Source of the DNA: Castanea sativa
Taxonomy: Eukaryota > Streptophyta > Magnoliopsida > Fagales > Fagaceae
Reading direction: 5' to 3'
DNA: 64,000 nt
Assembly (NCBI RefSeq): GCF_040712315.1
Contig: NC_134013.1
Coordinates: forward strand, 12,373,001 to 12,437,000
Shown: piece by piece, positions 10,949 through 23,416 of the stretch
Layout: every line of letters begins with the position of its first letter
How positions within the stretch are numbered: the first letter of the stretch is position 1
Translations under genes and position numbers: made by a program
The notes under the pieces: generated by a model
What the model was told of the DNA's origin: nothing
Seen by the model: only the letters and a program-made list of their open reading frames with translations
Database searches by the model: none

Positions 10949-11622
10949 TAGAACAGTTGTCACGACCACCACTTAGAAAAATAAGAGTTATTATAGGAGG
11001 AACTTCAACAGGACAATCTCCCAAGTTGAGAAAGACTTACCTAAAGGTGGTCCAAAACGTCCAACTATCTGGACGATCTCCAAGTACGAAAGGAATGGAC
11101 GAGCAAGCCATCATATTCACGGATAAGGATGCCGAAGGAGTCCACCACCCATATGATGATGTGATCGTCATCACCTTGCTCATTGCTGACTATACGACTA
11201 GAAAAGTGTTGGTAGATAATAGGAGTTCAGCGGATCTTGTATTGCCCCGCCTTTCAACAAATGAAGCTTGGATGAGATCAACTTTGCTCGATAAACTCGC
11301 CCTTGGGAGGATTTAGAGGGATGAAAGTACAACTCGTGAGTACCATTACGTTACCTATGGTGGTAGGAGCATATCTCCAACAAATAGCTAAAGAAGTAAA
11401 CTTCCTTGTTGTTGACTGTTCATTGTCGTACAATGCTATCATTGCAAGACCAACTTTAAATAGTTGGAAGGCAGTAACATCTACCTACCATTTGTTTGTT
11501 AAGTTCCCAACTGAGTATGAGGTGGGTCAAGTGCAAAGAGATCAATTAGCCGCCAAAGAGTGCTCTCTAGCCATGTTGGCTATGGATGAGCACGTACAGA
11601 CGATGAACATAGACGAGAGAAG
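10949..11622 (+). pseudogene. Tat protease region remnant
   Basis: The frame reads IRVIIGGTSTGQS..., then FTDKDAEGVHHPYDDVIVIT, then RKVLVDNRSSADLVLPR. This is the retropepsin region, where the usual catalytic D-G/S-S core is changed to DNRSSAD. A frameshift near 11300 leads into GMKVQLVSTITLPMVVGAYL, NFLVVDCSLSYNAIIARPTL and LNSWKAVTSTYHLFVKFPT, the usual segment between protease and RT. It is cut at 11622 by the insertion starting at 11623 and resumes at 15888. Confidence 0.8.
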
Positions 11623-12623
11623 TGTTGGGAAATTTATATCCCGGTTGACAGAATTAACAAGTTTTAAACCCATGTTATTAATTAGATTTATTATGTATAA
11701 AACTTGTTAAAACAAACAAACATCAATATCATGTCACAAATAATATGCAGCAGAAAAGTAAATGAGACAAGATATGATGACCTAGGAAATCCAATGAAAC
11801 CAACCAGTTTCATAGTAAAAAACCTGGGGAGAAACCTTCTAAAAAAGCAATCCACTATAGTAAAGAGAAGTTTTAGATCTAGTACAAAACCTTTGTCCCT
11901 AGACTCTACAATCCCCGTAGATGAACTTACAGTAGAAACCTTCTACCGCTTCAGAACCTTTGAACTCTTCAATATATGAATTCCACCCTTTGATGCACGG
12001 ATCCCAGTACGTAACTAATTCCTTTGCACGAATCTCAGTACGTGACTCACTCATCAACTTGAGTAAGAAAAATGTTGGCTGCAAAATTCTTCACTTCATC
12101 AACAATGAAGATCAAGAAGCACTTGGTTACAAAACCCTAAGGCGCAAAGACACAGTAGCTTCTTTTTTGAGAGAATAAGGCTTCGATCACCTTTTGCATA
12201 TGTTCTCCTTGTATTCTCTTATATGGCGGCCTCTAAAGTAAGCCTTATATATGTCTAGGGTTGTGAGAAAAGAAACCCTACACAAATACATAAACATGGG
12301 CCTAAAATCAGATCTGAAAATTTTGATTTTCGTAACCTTGATAGATACCTCGATAGATAGAATCTGTCGAGCCTCTTTAAACCTCGATAGATAGCTATTT
12401 GTCGAGTAGCTGTCGAGCTATTTGTTCACAAGTGTCGAGCTATTTGTCTAACTTTAATAAACACCTTTTCTTCACTTGTTTCTTGTTCCAATCTTCATGG
12501 CTTTAATACTCGACTTGATCAACATGTTCTTTGAAGTATTAAACACATCCTAGATCTATCCAAATACAAGTAAAGTGTGTTTTGTCAAAGGATTAGCCAA
12601 CTACATAAAATATGTCCTTAACA
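11623..12623 (+). repeat. 5' LTR of the LARD-like element
   Basis: TGTTGGGAAATTT...TATGTCCTTAACA, 1001 bp. It contains GATGACCTAGGAAATCC, CTCGATAGATAG and TATATATGTCTAGGG blocks shared with the 3' LTR. Frames seen in it on either strand are not supported as genes. Confidence 0.9.
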
Positions 12624-14907
12624 ATCTCCCCCTTTGGTAATTCGTGACAAAACCACAACAAACAAATGAACATATGAGAGAAGTCATAAATCACTCAACT
12701 CATATTCACTTGTTGAATACAATAAAATCTATCCTAACACAAACTCTTGAAAAACTTTGCAAGAAAAGAGTTTATGGCAAGGAAGACTTTGGCAACCTGT
12801 ATTTCTGAAACACTTAAACAAAACTCATCAAGGCATCTTAGTGTGAAACAGAAATAAAAGATTGCATACAAAATAAGGAAACATGTGTATAAAGAGAGAA
12901 AAGAAACAACACATGTAGAGATAGGTGAAGAAAACATACATCATCACATATATATCAAAGGTAAGCACAATGTATGAAAAAAATTGGTCACAAGACCTAA
13001 GGTACAAGAAGAAGAAGCTAAAAGAAGCTCCTACAACAACAAGGAGGTAAATACTCCCCCTAACAAGATGAAACACATCTCCCCCTTACAAGGGTATATA
13101 TTTCTCCCTCTAACTTGTAGAATCTTAAAAAGAAACCACAAATTCTCCAATTTCTCCCCATTTTTGTCATGATTGACAAAGGGTACAAGAAGCTATAAAG
13201 CGTTACCCGAGAAACATAAAGATGATCAAGGGGGCACAAAGAATCCATAAAAATGCATGAATGTAATGAAACAATATGCTATGGATGACAAGATAAAAGA
13301 AAGATGCAAAACATGTGAAAAACAATGCATGCAAGAGAACTTCGATCGATCAAGAGGTGTCAAGAAGCTATCAAGCCAACCTCGATGGATCGAGAAGGTG
13401 TCGAGGAGCTATTGAGGGGACAGGAGATTTCTCGATCGATCCACCTAGCTATCGAGAGGTATCGCGATTGCGATAAGATATAACAGAAGAACTCGACAGA
13501 TAAGCCAGGTGTCGAGTGGTGTCTAGGAGGTGTTGAGATTGCATAAAAACAATTTTTCAAGAAGGGAAAAAAACATAGATATGAATGCAATCACACATGC
13601 AACTCAGCCAAAGATCCAACCAACATTGTAACCTCTCAAAATCATCTCACAACAATAAAAATGTTAAGCATTTAGATCCCAAAAAAAGAACACACAAACA
13701 CACACACACACACACACACACACTTAACAAGTCTAACCAATTTTATATTTCAAAAACAAGTTAAGAAATTTTAGTGAGCATACATCAACATATATAAACC
13801 TTGTGATGGCCAAATCACATTGTACCTGCACTTGTATCAAGAGTAGCAAAGAATATTGTGTGTTGTGTGTGAAAAACATTGCAAGATTGCACAAGTGTCT
13901 CTATGTTATGACGATTTGAGATATGAAAAAATCACTTTAATTCACACACAATCATAACTGTAAAGCATATGAGAAAATCATAACGAGGAACATCCTATAA
14001 CTCCCACATCTCCTAGAAAATACGCTTGCAATCATATGTAAAGCATTTTGTTCTTTTTGCTTTTATTTCTTCACATATTTTCTTTTTATTAAGAAAAACA
14101 TGCATGGGTATACAAAGGAGAGAAAAGAAATACCCAATTATGTTAAGCTTTTAGACATTGCACTTTTGCTATACCGAAGCATACAGATGTCATTGTCATG
14201 ATTGGCGGGTAACAGTGGTGAGATGGTTATTTATGCCTTTCTCTTAGGATTTTGTAGTCCTTCCCGTCAAAAAGAGTGATACGAGTGTTGAGTACAAGAG
14301 ATTACTTAATCTTACTCATCACAAACAAAGAGCCACAAAGCTCGCTTGCTTAGTTGTGCATAAGGATGCTCATCTAAGCTACAAATGATATAAAATTTTG
14401 AGAACTTTATTTCAATGGCCATTTTAAGGTTCACAAGAACCAATGTACACAAACATACACTGTTTTTGTATTTTTTTTTCCTTTTTTTTATTATTTTGAA
14501 AACAAAACAAAATAGAAGCTAAACAACCAAACAAAAACAAAAAAACAACATGAAAGCATGAAAGAAAGATGCATATGCATGAAAGCATGATTCCAAAAGC
14601 AGATAAGAAATCAAGCAACGAAAGTCCTACTTTAGGTAGAAAGAATTAAATCAGAGGACAAACAGAAAAGACAATTAAGTCTTAGGCTCCTTTCTCATCC
14701 ACATAGCACGAGTCTTTGGCCTTGAAGATGAAAAGGAACGTGTCCTAGTATGTCTACTAAAGGACATAGAAGAATTAAGATTCTCCTGAAATTGAGTTAA
14801 AAAGCTCAAAACTTTTAATATCTCGCCAAGAGTTTCCATGACAATGAGGGTCAAGGATCACACTCAGGAAATTAATCCAATCAGAGTGTACTCGCTTTGA
14901 TACCACT
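12624..14907. other. Non-coding interior of the LARD-like element
   Basis: AT-rich sequence with a (CA)n run at about 13697-13722, and no gag, protease, RT or integrase motif on either strand. The CTCGATCGATC-type and TCGAG motifs near 13340-13510 echo the CTCGATAGATAG motifs of the LTRs. The last bases before the 3' LTR (GCTTTGATACCACT) sit where a polypurine tract would be but are not a good one. Confidence 0.7.
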
Positions 14908-15887
14908 TGTTGGGAAATTTAGACCCCGGTTGATAGAATTAACAAGTTTTAAACCTAAGTTGTTAATTAGATTTATTATGTATAAAACTTGTTAAAACAA
15001 ACAAACATCAATATCATATCACAAATAATATGCAGTGGAAAAGTAAATAAGATAAGATATGATGACCTAGGAAAACCAATGAAACCAACCAATTTTACAG
15101 TAAAAAACCTGGGGGGAAACCTTCCCGAAAAGCAATCCACTATAGTAAAGAGAAGTTTTAGATCTAGTACAAAACTTTTTTCCCTAGACTTTATAATTCC
15201 TGTAGATGAACTTACAATAGAAACCTTCTACTGCTTCAGAACCTCTGAACTCTTCAATATATGAATGCCACCCTTTGATGCACGGATCCTAGTACGTGAC
15301 TAACTCCTTTGCATGAATCCCAGTACGTGACTCACTCACCAACTTGAGAAAGAAGAATGTTGGCTGCAAAGTTCTTCACTTCATCAACAATAAAGATCAA
15401 GAAGCACTTGGTTACAAAACCTTCAGGTGCAAAGACGCAGTAGCTTCTTTTTTTGAGAGAATAAGGCTTTGGTCACCTTTTTGCATATGTTCTCCTTGTA
15501 TTCTATTATGTGGCGGCCTCTAAAATAAGCCTTATATATGTCTAGGGTTGTGAGAAAAGAAACCCTACACAAATACATAAACATAGGCCTAAAATCATAT
15601 CTGAAAATTCTGATTTCCTTAACCTCGATAGATACCTCGATAGATAGAATCTGTCAAGCCTCATTAAACCTCGACAGATAGCTATCTATCCACAGGTGTC
15701 GAGCTATCTGTCCAGCTTTAGTAAACACCTTTTCTTCACTTGTTTCTTGGTCCAATCTTCATAGCTTTAATACTAGACTTGAACAACATGTTCTCTGAAG
15801 TATTAAACAAATTCTAGATCTATCCAAATAGAAGTAAAGTGCATTTTGTCAAAGGATTAGCCAACTACATAAAATATGTCCTTAATA
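14908..15887 (+). repeat. 3' LTR of the LARD-like element
   Basis: TGTTGGGAAATTT...TATGTCCTTAATA, about 980 bp and closely similar to the 5' LTR. The terminal CA is mutated to TA. The differences from the 5' LTR are scattered substitutions and a few small deletions, so the insertion is not very recent. Confidence 0.9.
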
Positions 15888-17035
15888 AGAAGGATTACCG
15901 CGGAGCCCATGGAAGTGCTGGAAGACATTCCTTTGGATGAGAGCAACCCCGAAAAGTTTACTAGAATTGGGACGAGCCTAGAAAAGAAAACGAAGCAAGT
16001 CTTGGTGCAATTTTTAAAGAAAAGCCTTAATGTATTCGCATGGAGTCATGAGGATATGCCAAGTTTTGACCCAAGTGTCATTACCCATCGTCTAAATGTG
16101 GATCCTTCTTCCAAGCCGGTACGTCAGAAGAAAAGAATTTTCACTCCTGAATGAGACAATGCCATTAAGAAGGAAGTCCAAAAGCTAACCACGACAAAAT
16201 TCATTCGGGAAGTTTATTACTCGGACTGGTTGGCTAATGTGGTAATGGTCAAGAAGGCTAATAGTAAATGGAGGATGTACGTGGACTTCACTGATCTGAA
16301 CCGGGCTTGCCCTAAGAATCGCTATCCATTGCCACACATTGACTAGCTGGTGGACTCGACTGCAGGCCATAAATTGTTAAGTTTCATGGATGCTTTTCAG
16401 GCTGCAACCAAATAAAAATGGATGAGATGGATCAAGAAAAGATACCTTTCATCACCAGTCAAGGCTTGCTTTTCTATAAGGTGATGCCCTTCGATTTGAA
16501 GAATGCGGGGGCAACTTATCAAAGGCTGGTTAACCATATGTTTCGTCCACAGATTGGATGAAATGTGGAAGTTTATGTGGATGATATGCTGGTAAGGATC
16601 TTGGATGAGGAAAAGCATCTAGACGACCTTCAGGAGACCTTCGATACCCTTAAACAATATAACATGAAGTTGAATCCAAGCAAGTGTGCCTTCGGAGTTT
16701 TGTCAGGTAAGTTTTTTGGGTTCATGGTTTCATACAGGGGCATTGGAGTGAATCCCGATAAAATCCAAGCAATACTAAACATGGAGCCACCAAATAATAT
16801 CAAAGAAGTCCAATCTTTTACTAGACGAGATGCCGCCTTTAACAGGTTTGTTTCAAAGGCTACTAACAAGTGTTTACCATTCTTTAAAGTTCTAAAGAAG
16901 GCATTTGAATGGATGGACGAGTGCCAGAAGGCCTTCCAAGACCTCAAGACCTACCTCACTACTCCTCCTCTGCTAAGCTCGTCCATACCGGGTGAAGAAT
17001 TGTACTTGTACTTAGCAGTGTCCCCACAGCAGTGA
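15888..17035 (+). pseudogene. Tat reverse transcriptase remnant
   Basis: After the inserted element the pol frame resumes: EPMEVLEDIPLDESNP, VFAWSHEDMPSFDPSVITHR, then KWRMYVDFTDLNRACPKNRY, MPFDLKNAGATYQRLVN and EVYVDDMLVRI. The YVDD active-site box (about 16574-16585) is intact. It then runs through LNPSKCAFGVLSGKFFGFMV and KAFQDLKTYLTTPPLL. Stops lie near 16152, 16344 and 16559, and a frameshift near 16402. It is a clear gypsy RT, but dead. Confidence 0.88.
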
Positions 17036-17690
17036 GCTCAGCATTGATTAGAGAAGAAAGGGAGAATACAGAAGCCGATTTACTATACAAGCTGAGCACT
17101 AAGAGGAGTGGAAGGACGATATCTAATGTTAGAAAAACTAGCTTTTGCTTTGGTCACAGCCTCTAGGAAGCTAAGACATTACTTTCAGGCTCATGTCATT
17201 AATGTTTGACAGATCATCTACTAAAGAAGGCAATGAACAAGCTGGAAGTCTCAGGACGACTAATCCAATGGGCTGTAGAACTTAGTGATTTTGATGTCAT
17301 ATACCAACCAAGAAGTGTGATAAAAGCACAAGCGTTAGCAGATTTCATTGCGGAGTTCACCCTCAGCCAGGACAAGCTAGACGAAGGTGACGGAGTTTAA
17401 AGGTGGATCATCAATGTAGACGGCTCGTCCACTTTATATGCAAGAGGGATTGGAGTTATACTCAAGTCCTTGAAAGGAGATAAGTTGAAATACACAGCTC
17501 GCCTACAATACCAAACTACTAACAATGAAGCTGAATACGAAGCTCTCCTCAAAGGATTAGAATTGGCTAAGTCCTTGGGGGCAGAGTCAGTAGTCGTCCA
17601 AGGAGATTCTCAGTTACTCATCAATGAAGTGAATGGAATGTGTGAAGCCAAGGAAGACCGGATGAAAAAGTACCTCAGCAAGGTAAAATG
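17036..17690 (+). pseudogene. Tat RNase H plus second archaeal-type RNase H remnant
   Basis: The first part (17036-17400) has stops and frameshifts but ends in the recognisable RLIQWAVELSDFDVIYQPR...KAQALADFIAEF. The second RNase H follows (17401-17690): WIINVDGSST, NNEAEYEALLKGLELAKSLG and VVVQGDSQLLINEVNG. These keep the acidic residues Asp, Glu and Asp expected at the active site. The tandem of two RNase H domains assigns the element to the Tat lineage of Ty3/gypsy. Confidence 0.85.
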
Positions 17691-19103
17691 ACTTGTCAAA
17701 AGTAACAAAGAAGCCATTTTTGTTCAACTCCCGAGGGAGGAGAACATGGAAGTGGATGTTTGGCAAAAGTAGCTTCAGTAGTAGGGGCAATAGATGACCA
17801 TTACCAAGTCCAATATATGTCGAGCGTAGATCTTTTAGAGGTACAACAAATTGGAGGAGAAGGAAGTTGGATGACTCCAATAATAATTTATCTCAAAGAT
17901 GGAAGGCTTCCAGAAGATAAGGACGAGGTTAGGAAGTTGAGGATTAGAGCTGCCAACTATGTCCTCATAAATGAGGTATTGTATAAGCAAGGCTTCTCTC
18001 AGCCTTACTTAAGGTGCTTGGCTTTGGACGAGTCAAATTATGTGTTGAGGGAAGTTCATGAAGAAGCATGTGAAAATCACTCGGGAGCAAGAGCACTAGT
18101 CCATAAGGTCATCCGTGTAGGCTACTACTAATCAACTATTCAACCAGATGCTAAGCTTATGTCAAAGTATTTGACCAATGCCAATGTTACAACAACGTTC
18201 CTAGACAACCATCAGAGTATCTGTCCTCGATGATGGCCCCATGGCCCTTTGCGCAATGGGGACTGGACATCTTAGGTCCCTTCCCACTAGGAACCAGGCA
18301 GATGAAGTTTTTGGTAGTAGGGATCGATTACTTCAATAAATGGGTGGAAGCTAAACCCTTAGTGAAGATCACACAACAGAATGTCAAGAACTACATTTGG
18401 AAAAGTATTGTATGCAGGTTTGGGGTACCTAGGGTGCTAGTGTCCAACAACTGATGACAGTTTGATAACACACCTTTCAGAGACTTTTGTGAGCAACTTG
18501 GAATCAAGAATAATTATTCCCCACCCTCCCACCCACAGGCAAATAGGCAAGTAGAAGTTGCGAACTGATCCTTGTTGAAAATCATCAGGACTTGGCTTGA
18601 GGGGGCAAAGAGAGTATGGCATGATGAGCTACCAGGTGTTCTATGGGCTTATAGGACAACTGTGAGGACCCCCATAGGGGAAACTCCATTCAAGTTAGCC
18701 TATGGAAGTGAAGTAGTGATACCTGCAGAAGTGCATATAGCAAATCACAGGGTGATGAAGTATCAAGATGAGGATAATGAAGAGCAACTTCTTCTTAGCC
18801 TTGATCTGATAGACAAGGTAAGAATGGACGCAAAGTAAAGAACAACAAGATACAAAAACCTCATGGCCAAACAATATGATGCAATGGTCAAACCTAGGCG
18901 TTTCAACATTAGGGACCTTATCCTAAAAAGGGTCTCTTTAGCAACAAGAAACCCCGGCTCATGGGAAGTTAGGACCTAATTGGGAAGGAAGCTACAGGGT
19001 CATTAATTGCAAAAGACAGGGATCATATTACCTGGAAGCCCTAGATGGACAGAAGCTAGAGCACCCTTAGAACGTCGAGCATCTGAGAAGGTACTATCAA
19101 TGA
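17691..19103 (+). pseudogene. Tat integrase remnant and pol C-terminus
   Basis: The zinc-binding part reads VHEEACENHSGARALVHKVI. The core has WGLDILGPFPLG with the first catalytic Asp, but the second Asp is lost (VSNN followed by a stop, where SDNG is expected at about 18450). The Glu region remains as QVEVAN followed by another stop. KRVWHDELPGVLWAYRTTVR and TPFKLAYGSEVVIPAEV follow, and the usual end (DGQKLEHP, stop, NVEHLRRYYQ) with the final stop at about 19101-19103. Catalysis is impossible in this copy. Confidence 0.85.
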
Positions 19104-20206
19104 AGGGTCAAGCCTTAATGAGCTGCATTATGGACGAAGTCATGTACCTAGTCTCTATAACGAAGTTGAAGGGTTTCCCTCTTATTTACCTTACCTATGT
19201 TTATTACTACTACTGCGTGTTTTATATTTTAATTCCCTAAAAAGTGCATTAGAGTCTAACTTAGTCCCTATATGAGTATTTTAATTCCTTAAGGCACCGG
19301 CTTCCAAGCGTGCACCGTGCTTATGGACGATGTTTTATATTATGTATATGCAGTTTGGATTTCCGATGTATGTGATACATAAGTTTAACTCTCATAATTT
19401 CTTCCACAAGAGGGCTAAGGCCCAAGACGAGAAAAATCCTTAGACGTAGGGATGTAACGTCTACAAGCTTTCCTTAAAATGAGGATAAAGCAAAGAAAGA
19501 TAAGCTTAAGGCATGCTCGTCTAATCTATGGACGAGAAAATGCATACTCGTCCAAGGTATGGGATAAAACTTTAAGCATAAGCGTTCAACAAAAGGGATG
19601 AGGAAAATGCATGCATATAAAAATATTTGGAATCCATAGATAAATACACCCAGCCAAGGCAATCCAATATTTGGACGAGTTAAATGCTGGAGGCATCTTA
19701 CCTAAAGATGAAAGTAAACTGTCCAACCTATGGATGTGGGAAAAAAAAAAAAGAATTGGCTAAGTTAGCCTTTTGGACAAGCAAAGTTGGTAAAAGCAAC
19801 GCCATTCATAAGATGAGTTATACTTGTGACAAAAACGCTGAACATGAAAGAATGCTTGAATAAGCATGAGCTAAACACCACAAGTGGACGGACCACACTT
19901 GTCCAAGCAATAACATGTTCAATAGAAAACCTCGTCCAAGCAATAACAAAGAGAACCTCATCCAAGCAATAACATGTTCAATAGAAAATAAAGCAATGAA
20001 AATAAACATTCATTCATGAAGTTTAAAAAAAGGGGTAGACGACCACCATCTAAAAACCCTTATAGGTTAAAGCCTAAAAGGCAGTTGTTTGAAAGCTTGT
20101 CACAGAAACTATAGACGAGATAAATGTACTTAAATAAATTTGAATGGTCCAAAACAACGGACCTCCTACTTAAAAAAAGAAAGAGAGAACTAAACTGATC
20201 AAATTT
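19104..20206. other. Non-coding spacer between Tat pol and antisense ORF
   Basis: About 1.1 kb with no convincing frame on either strand. It is rich in scattered GGACGAG and CTCGTCCA words, especially at 19500-19960, where AGCAATAACATGTTCAATAG is repeated. Tat elements commonly have a long spacer here. Confidence 0.6.
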
Positions 20207-21554
20207 TTATGCTTTTGCTGAGGGGTTCTCTCCAGTCTTGGGCTTGTCTTGGGCTGGCTGTGTGGAGGCATCGTCTTCAATGTTGATGTCTTCAGAACTT
20301 GTCTGGAGGAGGGAGCTGGCAGCGCCACCAATTTGAAGTTTGATGGAGCTAAAATCAACTTCAGGGAAGTGTTCAATAGCGTCCATGCGAAAATCTTCGA
20401 AGCCAGCAGCATAGTTCATGTCTAGAAGGTCAGTGAACTGGTTGGAAGCTCTGAACTCCTCGACAGCAATGTTTTTGGCATCCTTGAGAAGGGTACTTAG
20501 CACGTCATTCCTCTTCGAAAAATGATCAAGACGAGTATCCTTCTTAACAATATCAGCCTTCAGCTCCTCGACGAGATTTTTCCTCGTCCTTAGCCTTGCC
20601 TGCTGCTTTAGCCTAACCTCTACAATCGTCCTGAACCTGCCAGAGCTTCATCTCAAGCTTGACCCTCTCCTTGTCTATCTCTATGGCCTGCCTGGACGTC
20701 GCGATGAACTTTGACATTGCCTACGCGAATGGTTAAAAGTCCTATTAAAAAATAATAATAACAATAGAATGACAGAACGAGTTAAAGGTAAGGTTATACA
20801 CCTTGAAGAGGTCATGAACAACAGAGTGTTCAAACTCTTTCAAGGACATGTCATAGCACGCCGCCACATCCTCTTCAGTCACAGACTTTTCAAACATTTC
20901 CCAGGCCAAGTCCTCATTCTCAATAATGTTCATGAGAACTTTTGGAAGAGGCTGAGACAAGGCAGGAGTAGCGATCTTGGACGGGGTAACACCAGCAGGT
21001 TCAAGCGCATCCACATCAAGAACTTGGACAGATGGCACTTGGGAGGTAGGAGGGACGGTGCCTGGCTTAATAACTTCAGGCCTGGACGACCCATGTTTTG
21101 CCTTCTTATGCCCTCGACGACTGGGGAGGTTTCCCAAGTCCAGCATCTTGGACAAGCTCTTCCTTTTGTCTCCAATAGAAGGACAAGGCTAAGACTGAGC
21201 TTCTAGCCTGGTACCCTCGTCCACTACCTCTTTTCCTTTGTTCTCCTTCATAGTAGCCATCCCTGAAAGGAAAAACGTTAGAATCATATAAAAGATGATA
21301 TCAAAACAAATTCTTTAAGTAAAAACTCACGTCTACGAATTGTAAGCTCGTGGCCAATAGCTTCAGTAGAGGGCTCAGGGCCAAGTCCCCACGTTGCAAG
21401 ACGTTGAAGGGTGACCAAGGAATGGAAACTCCTATTGGGGTACAGACGAGCTTTGTGGACGTAATCAAGATAAAACTTGCTTAGAGACAGTCATCTAACA
21501 GCTTCAAAGGAAAAAAGAAGAGAAGGGTTAGACGATTATAAGCAAAAGAAAAAA

Positions 21555-21601
<47 letters not shown>

Positions 21602-22329
21602 AAACAAACAAATGCGTACCTTCAGAACAAAGGTTCCTTAACTCTTCTGTGTAGGGGGCAAATGTATCCCTGCCAACCTCCACATGGCGCTTAGACCAAA
21701 AACCAGAGATGAAGAAAAACTCCATATTCCAATTTCTATCAGACGTCACAAGTGACTTTATTAACCTATAATCTTTGCCCCTGGCTGTAAATTGATAGAA
21801 GCCAAGGGACTGGTTAACTTTTGAGGGTTTGTAGCAAAAGAAGAATTGGTCCACGGTGAGAGGACAATCCCCTTCAAATTCTTCCCTCCACAAAACTTGC
21901 ATAGAAACAACTAGTCTCTATGCATTGGGGTTGAATTGACACACACCTAAACCTAACCTAGTAAGCAATTCCTTGGAAAAAGCATTAAGGGGTAACCTAA
22001 GTCCCTCAAGAAGGTAAGCTTCATAGACGCCTATCCCAAAACGAGGGTTACAACACCACTCCCCACGGACGGCTAACCTAGGGTTAAGGTCGTCTGGGAT
22101 CTGGTACCAACTCCTAAGTGAAGTAAGTCTCTTTTCATCCGTTTTGGAAGGAATACCTACAATGCAACTATACACGGTCTCTAGATGTGTATTCCTCGTC
22201 CGTGTTACCCCCACTACTACTATTGCTATTACTGCTACCAATACTAGAGCCACTGTAACTAATGGAGTCGTGATACTCATCTATAACCTTTTCAGTACTA
22301 TTACTGGATGAAGAAACAATTTCAGACAT
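20207..22329 (-). pseudogene. Antisense extra ORF (aORF) of the Tat element, multi-exon, decayed
   Basis: The minus strand encodes a protein-like series from ATG 22329: MSEIVSSSSNSTEKVIDEYH, a Ser-rich head, a frameshift near 22180, then RSWYQIPDDLNPRLAVRGEW, YLLEGLRLPLNAFSKELL, EFEGDCPLTVDQFFFCYKPS and WNMEFFFISGFWSKRHVEVG. A donor-like site follows LCSE at about 21620. Later blocks are LYPNRSFHSLVTLQRLATWG (about 21350-21480), SVTEEDVAACYDMSLKEFEH (about 20820-20900), a coiled-coil-like stretch, and ASNQFTDLLDMNYAAGFEDF near 20400-20460, ending at a stop about 20207. The blocks are separated by pieces with splice-like borders. Stops such as that at 21918 mark decay. The position between pol and 3' LTR matches the antisense ORFs known in Tat elements. 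The function is unknown. Confidence 0.7.
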
Positions 22330-22730
22330 TTTGAAATCAAAGGGAAACCTAAGAACGAGGATAAAGAGAGTACCTAGCTCTAGATGGAGGACTAAGGACA
22401 CAAAAATACTTCTAAGACGAGGCTCTGGACGATGAATGTCAAGGAGGAAAATTTAAGAAATGTAAAGGGCAAGAGGGGAATTCCGCTATTAATAGGCAGT
22501 AAAATTTGGCATCTGAAACGACGCAACCAATCAGAAGACACCACGTGGCATTTCCCTTGGAAAAATAAATCGACGCAACAGGCCTTCGAAAAAATCATGA
22601 CACGTGGCACAAACTGGACCACATAAGGTCAACTAAGGAAATGATGACACGTGACACAACGTGTAATCATCAACATTAAGGCACATGTCCAAGGACAACA
22701 GTAAATTCTATGATAGATTGGATGACCCTT

Positions 22731-22745
22731 GGACAAGGGGGCAAC
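22731..22745 (+). promoter_or_regulatory. Polypurine tract of the Tat element
   Basis: GGACAAGGGGGCAAC lies directly before the TG of the 3' LTR. A G/A-rich tract at this place primes plus-strand DNA synthesis. Confidence 0.75.
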
Positions 22746-23356
22746 TGATGGTGAGCAAAAATAGACAACTCCAACTCGTCCATAGGGGTCTTCCATAGCA
22801 GAATGACTATCCTCAACATTGGATGGTTGCCCCTCTTAGGATAGTCGTCCATGAGTGTAGGAGCCGTCTGTTTAGAAAATCCTAGGATGACTCCCTAATC
22901 CTTAGGAAATTCCCAGATGCAGATTTCTTTACCAAATCTTATGAATCGGACCACATGGTATTATCTGGTGGCATTAGCAAGATTTTTTCAAACCTCCTAC
23001 TTAACTTCCCATGGTGGTTATAGAAGATAATATTAAATATTCTAAACTCCTATGGCAGTTGATGGAAGTTAAAAGCTTCCGTAAACACTAGGGAAGCTAC
23101 AAACCGAGTAACCGCCCCAAGACTTGGTATATAAGGACTCATCCTCATCAAACAAAGGCAAGTATTTTTATACATAACTCTTGAAAAGTTGGAACTCCAT
23201 AGAATTTGAGAAAGAAACTAATTTTGGCATCAGAGGGTTCTTGGCCGGTTCACCCCGGTCACATTTGATCGTGTTTTCTTTTTTCAGGCATCCCAATTAG
23301 TCGCTAGCCCTTTGAAGCCCGAAGTATCCAGTCTACTGATTTTCCTTACATAATAA
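22746..23356 (+). repeat. Tat element 3' LTR (about 611 bp)
   Basis: It begins TGATGGTGAGC and matches the 5' LTR to CCTTACATAATAA, where it merges with the AAT repeat. It lacks the solo LTR seen in the 5' copy and so shows the empty site (TGGTGGTTATAG). Confidence 0.88.
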
Positions 23357-23357
23357 T

Positions 23358-23416
<59 letters not shown>

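Larger units (their letters stand above)
11623..15887 (+). mobile_element. Non-autonomous LTR element (LARD-like), complete, 4265 bp
   Basis: Two direct LTRs (11623-12623 and 14908-15887) flank 2284 bp without any coding frame of retrotransposon type. Both outer flanks are AGAAG (11618-11622 and 15888-15892), a perfect 5-bp duplication, and the interrupted Tat protease/RT frame continues across it. The inside starts ATCTCCCCCTTTGGTAATTC and ends ACTCGCTTTGATACCACT. It must have been mobilised by proteins supplied from elsewhere. Confidence 0.9.
6466..23356 (+). mobile_element. Ty3/gypsy Tat-lineage retrotransposon, degenerate, with three nested insertions
   Basis: The order is 5' LTR, primer-binding-like site, gag, protease, RT, RNase H, a second (archaeal-type) RNase H, integrase, a long spacer, an antisense ORF, polypurine tract and 3' LTR. 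The double RNase H and the antisense extra ORF are marks of the Tat lineage. Removing the nested insertions and their duplications leaves about 10.2 kb. Stops and frameshifts occur in every domain, so the copy is inactive. Both outer ends touch (AAT)n repeat, so it inserted into a microsatellite, and its 5-bp duplication cannot be told apart from that repeat. Confidence 0.85.

Noticed and set aside
20769..21206. Plus-strand frames in the Tat 3' region
   Set aside because: They are opposite to the antisense ORF blocks, which read as a coherent minus-strand protein.
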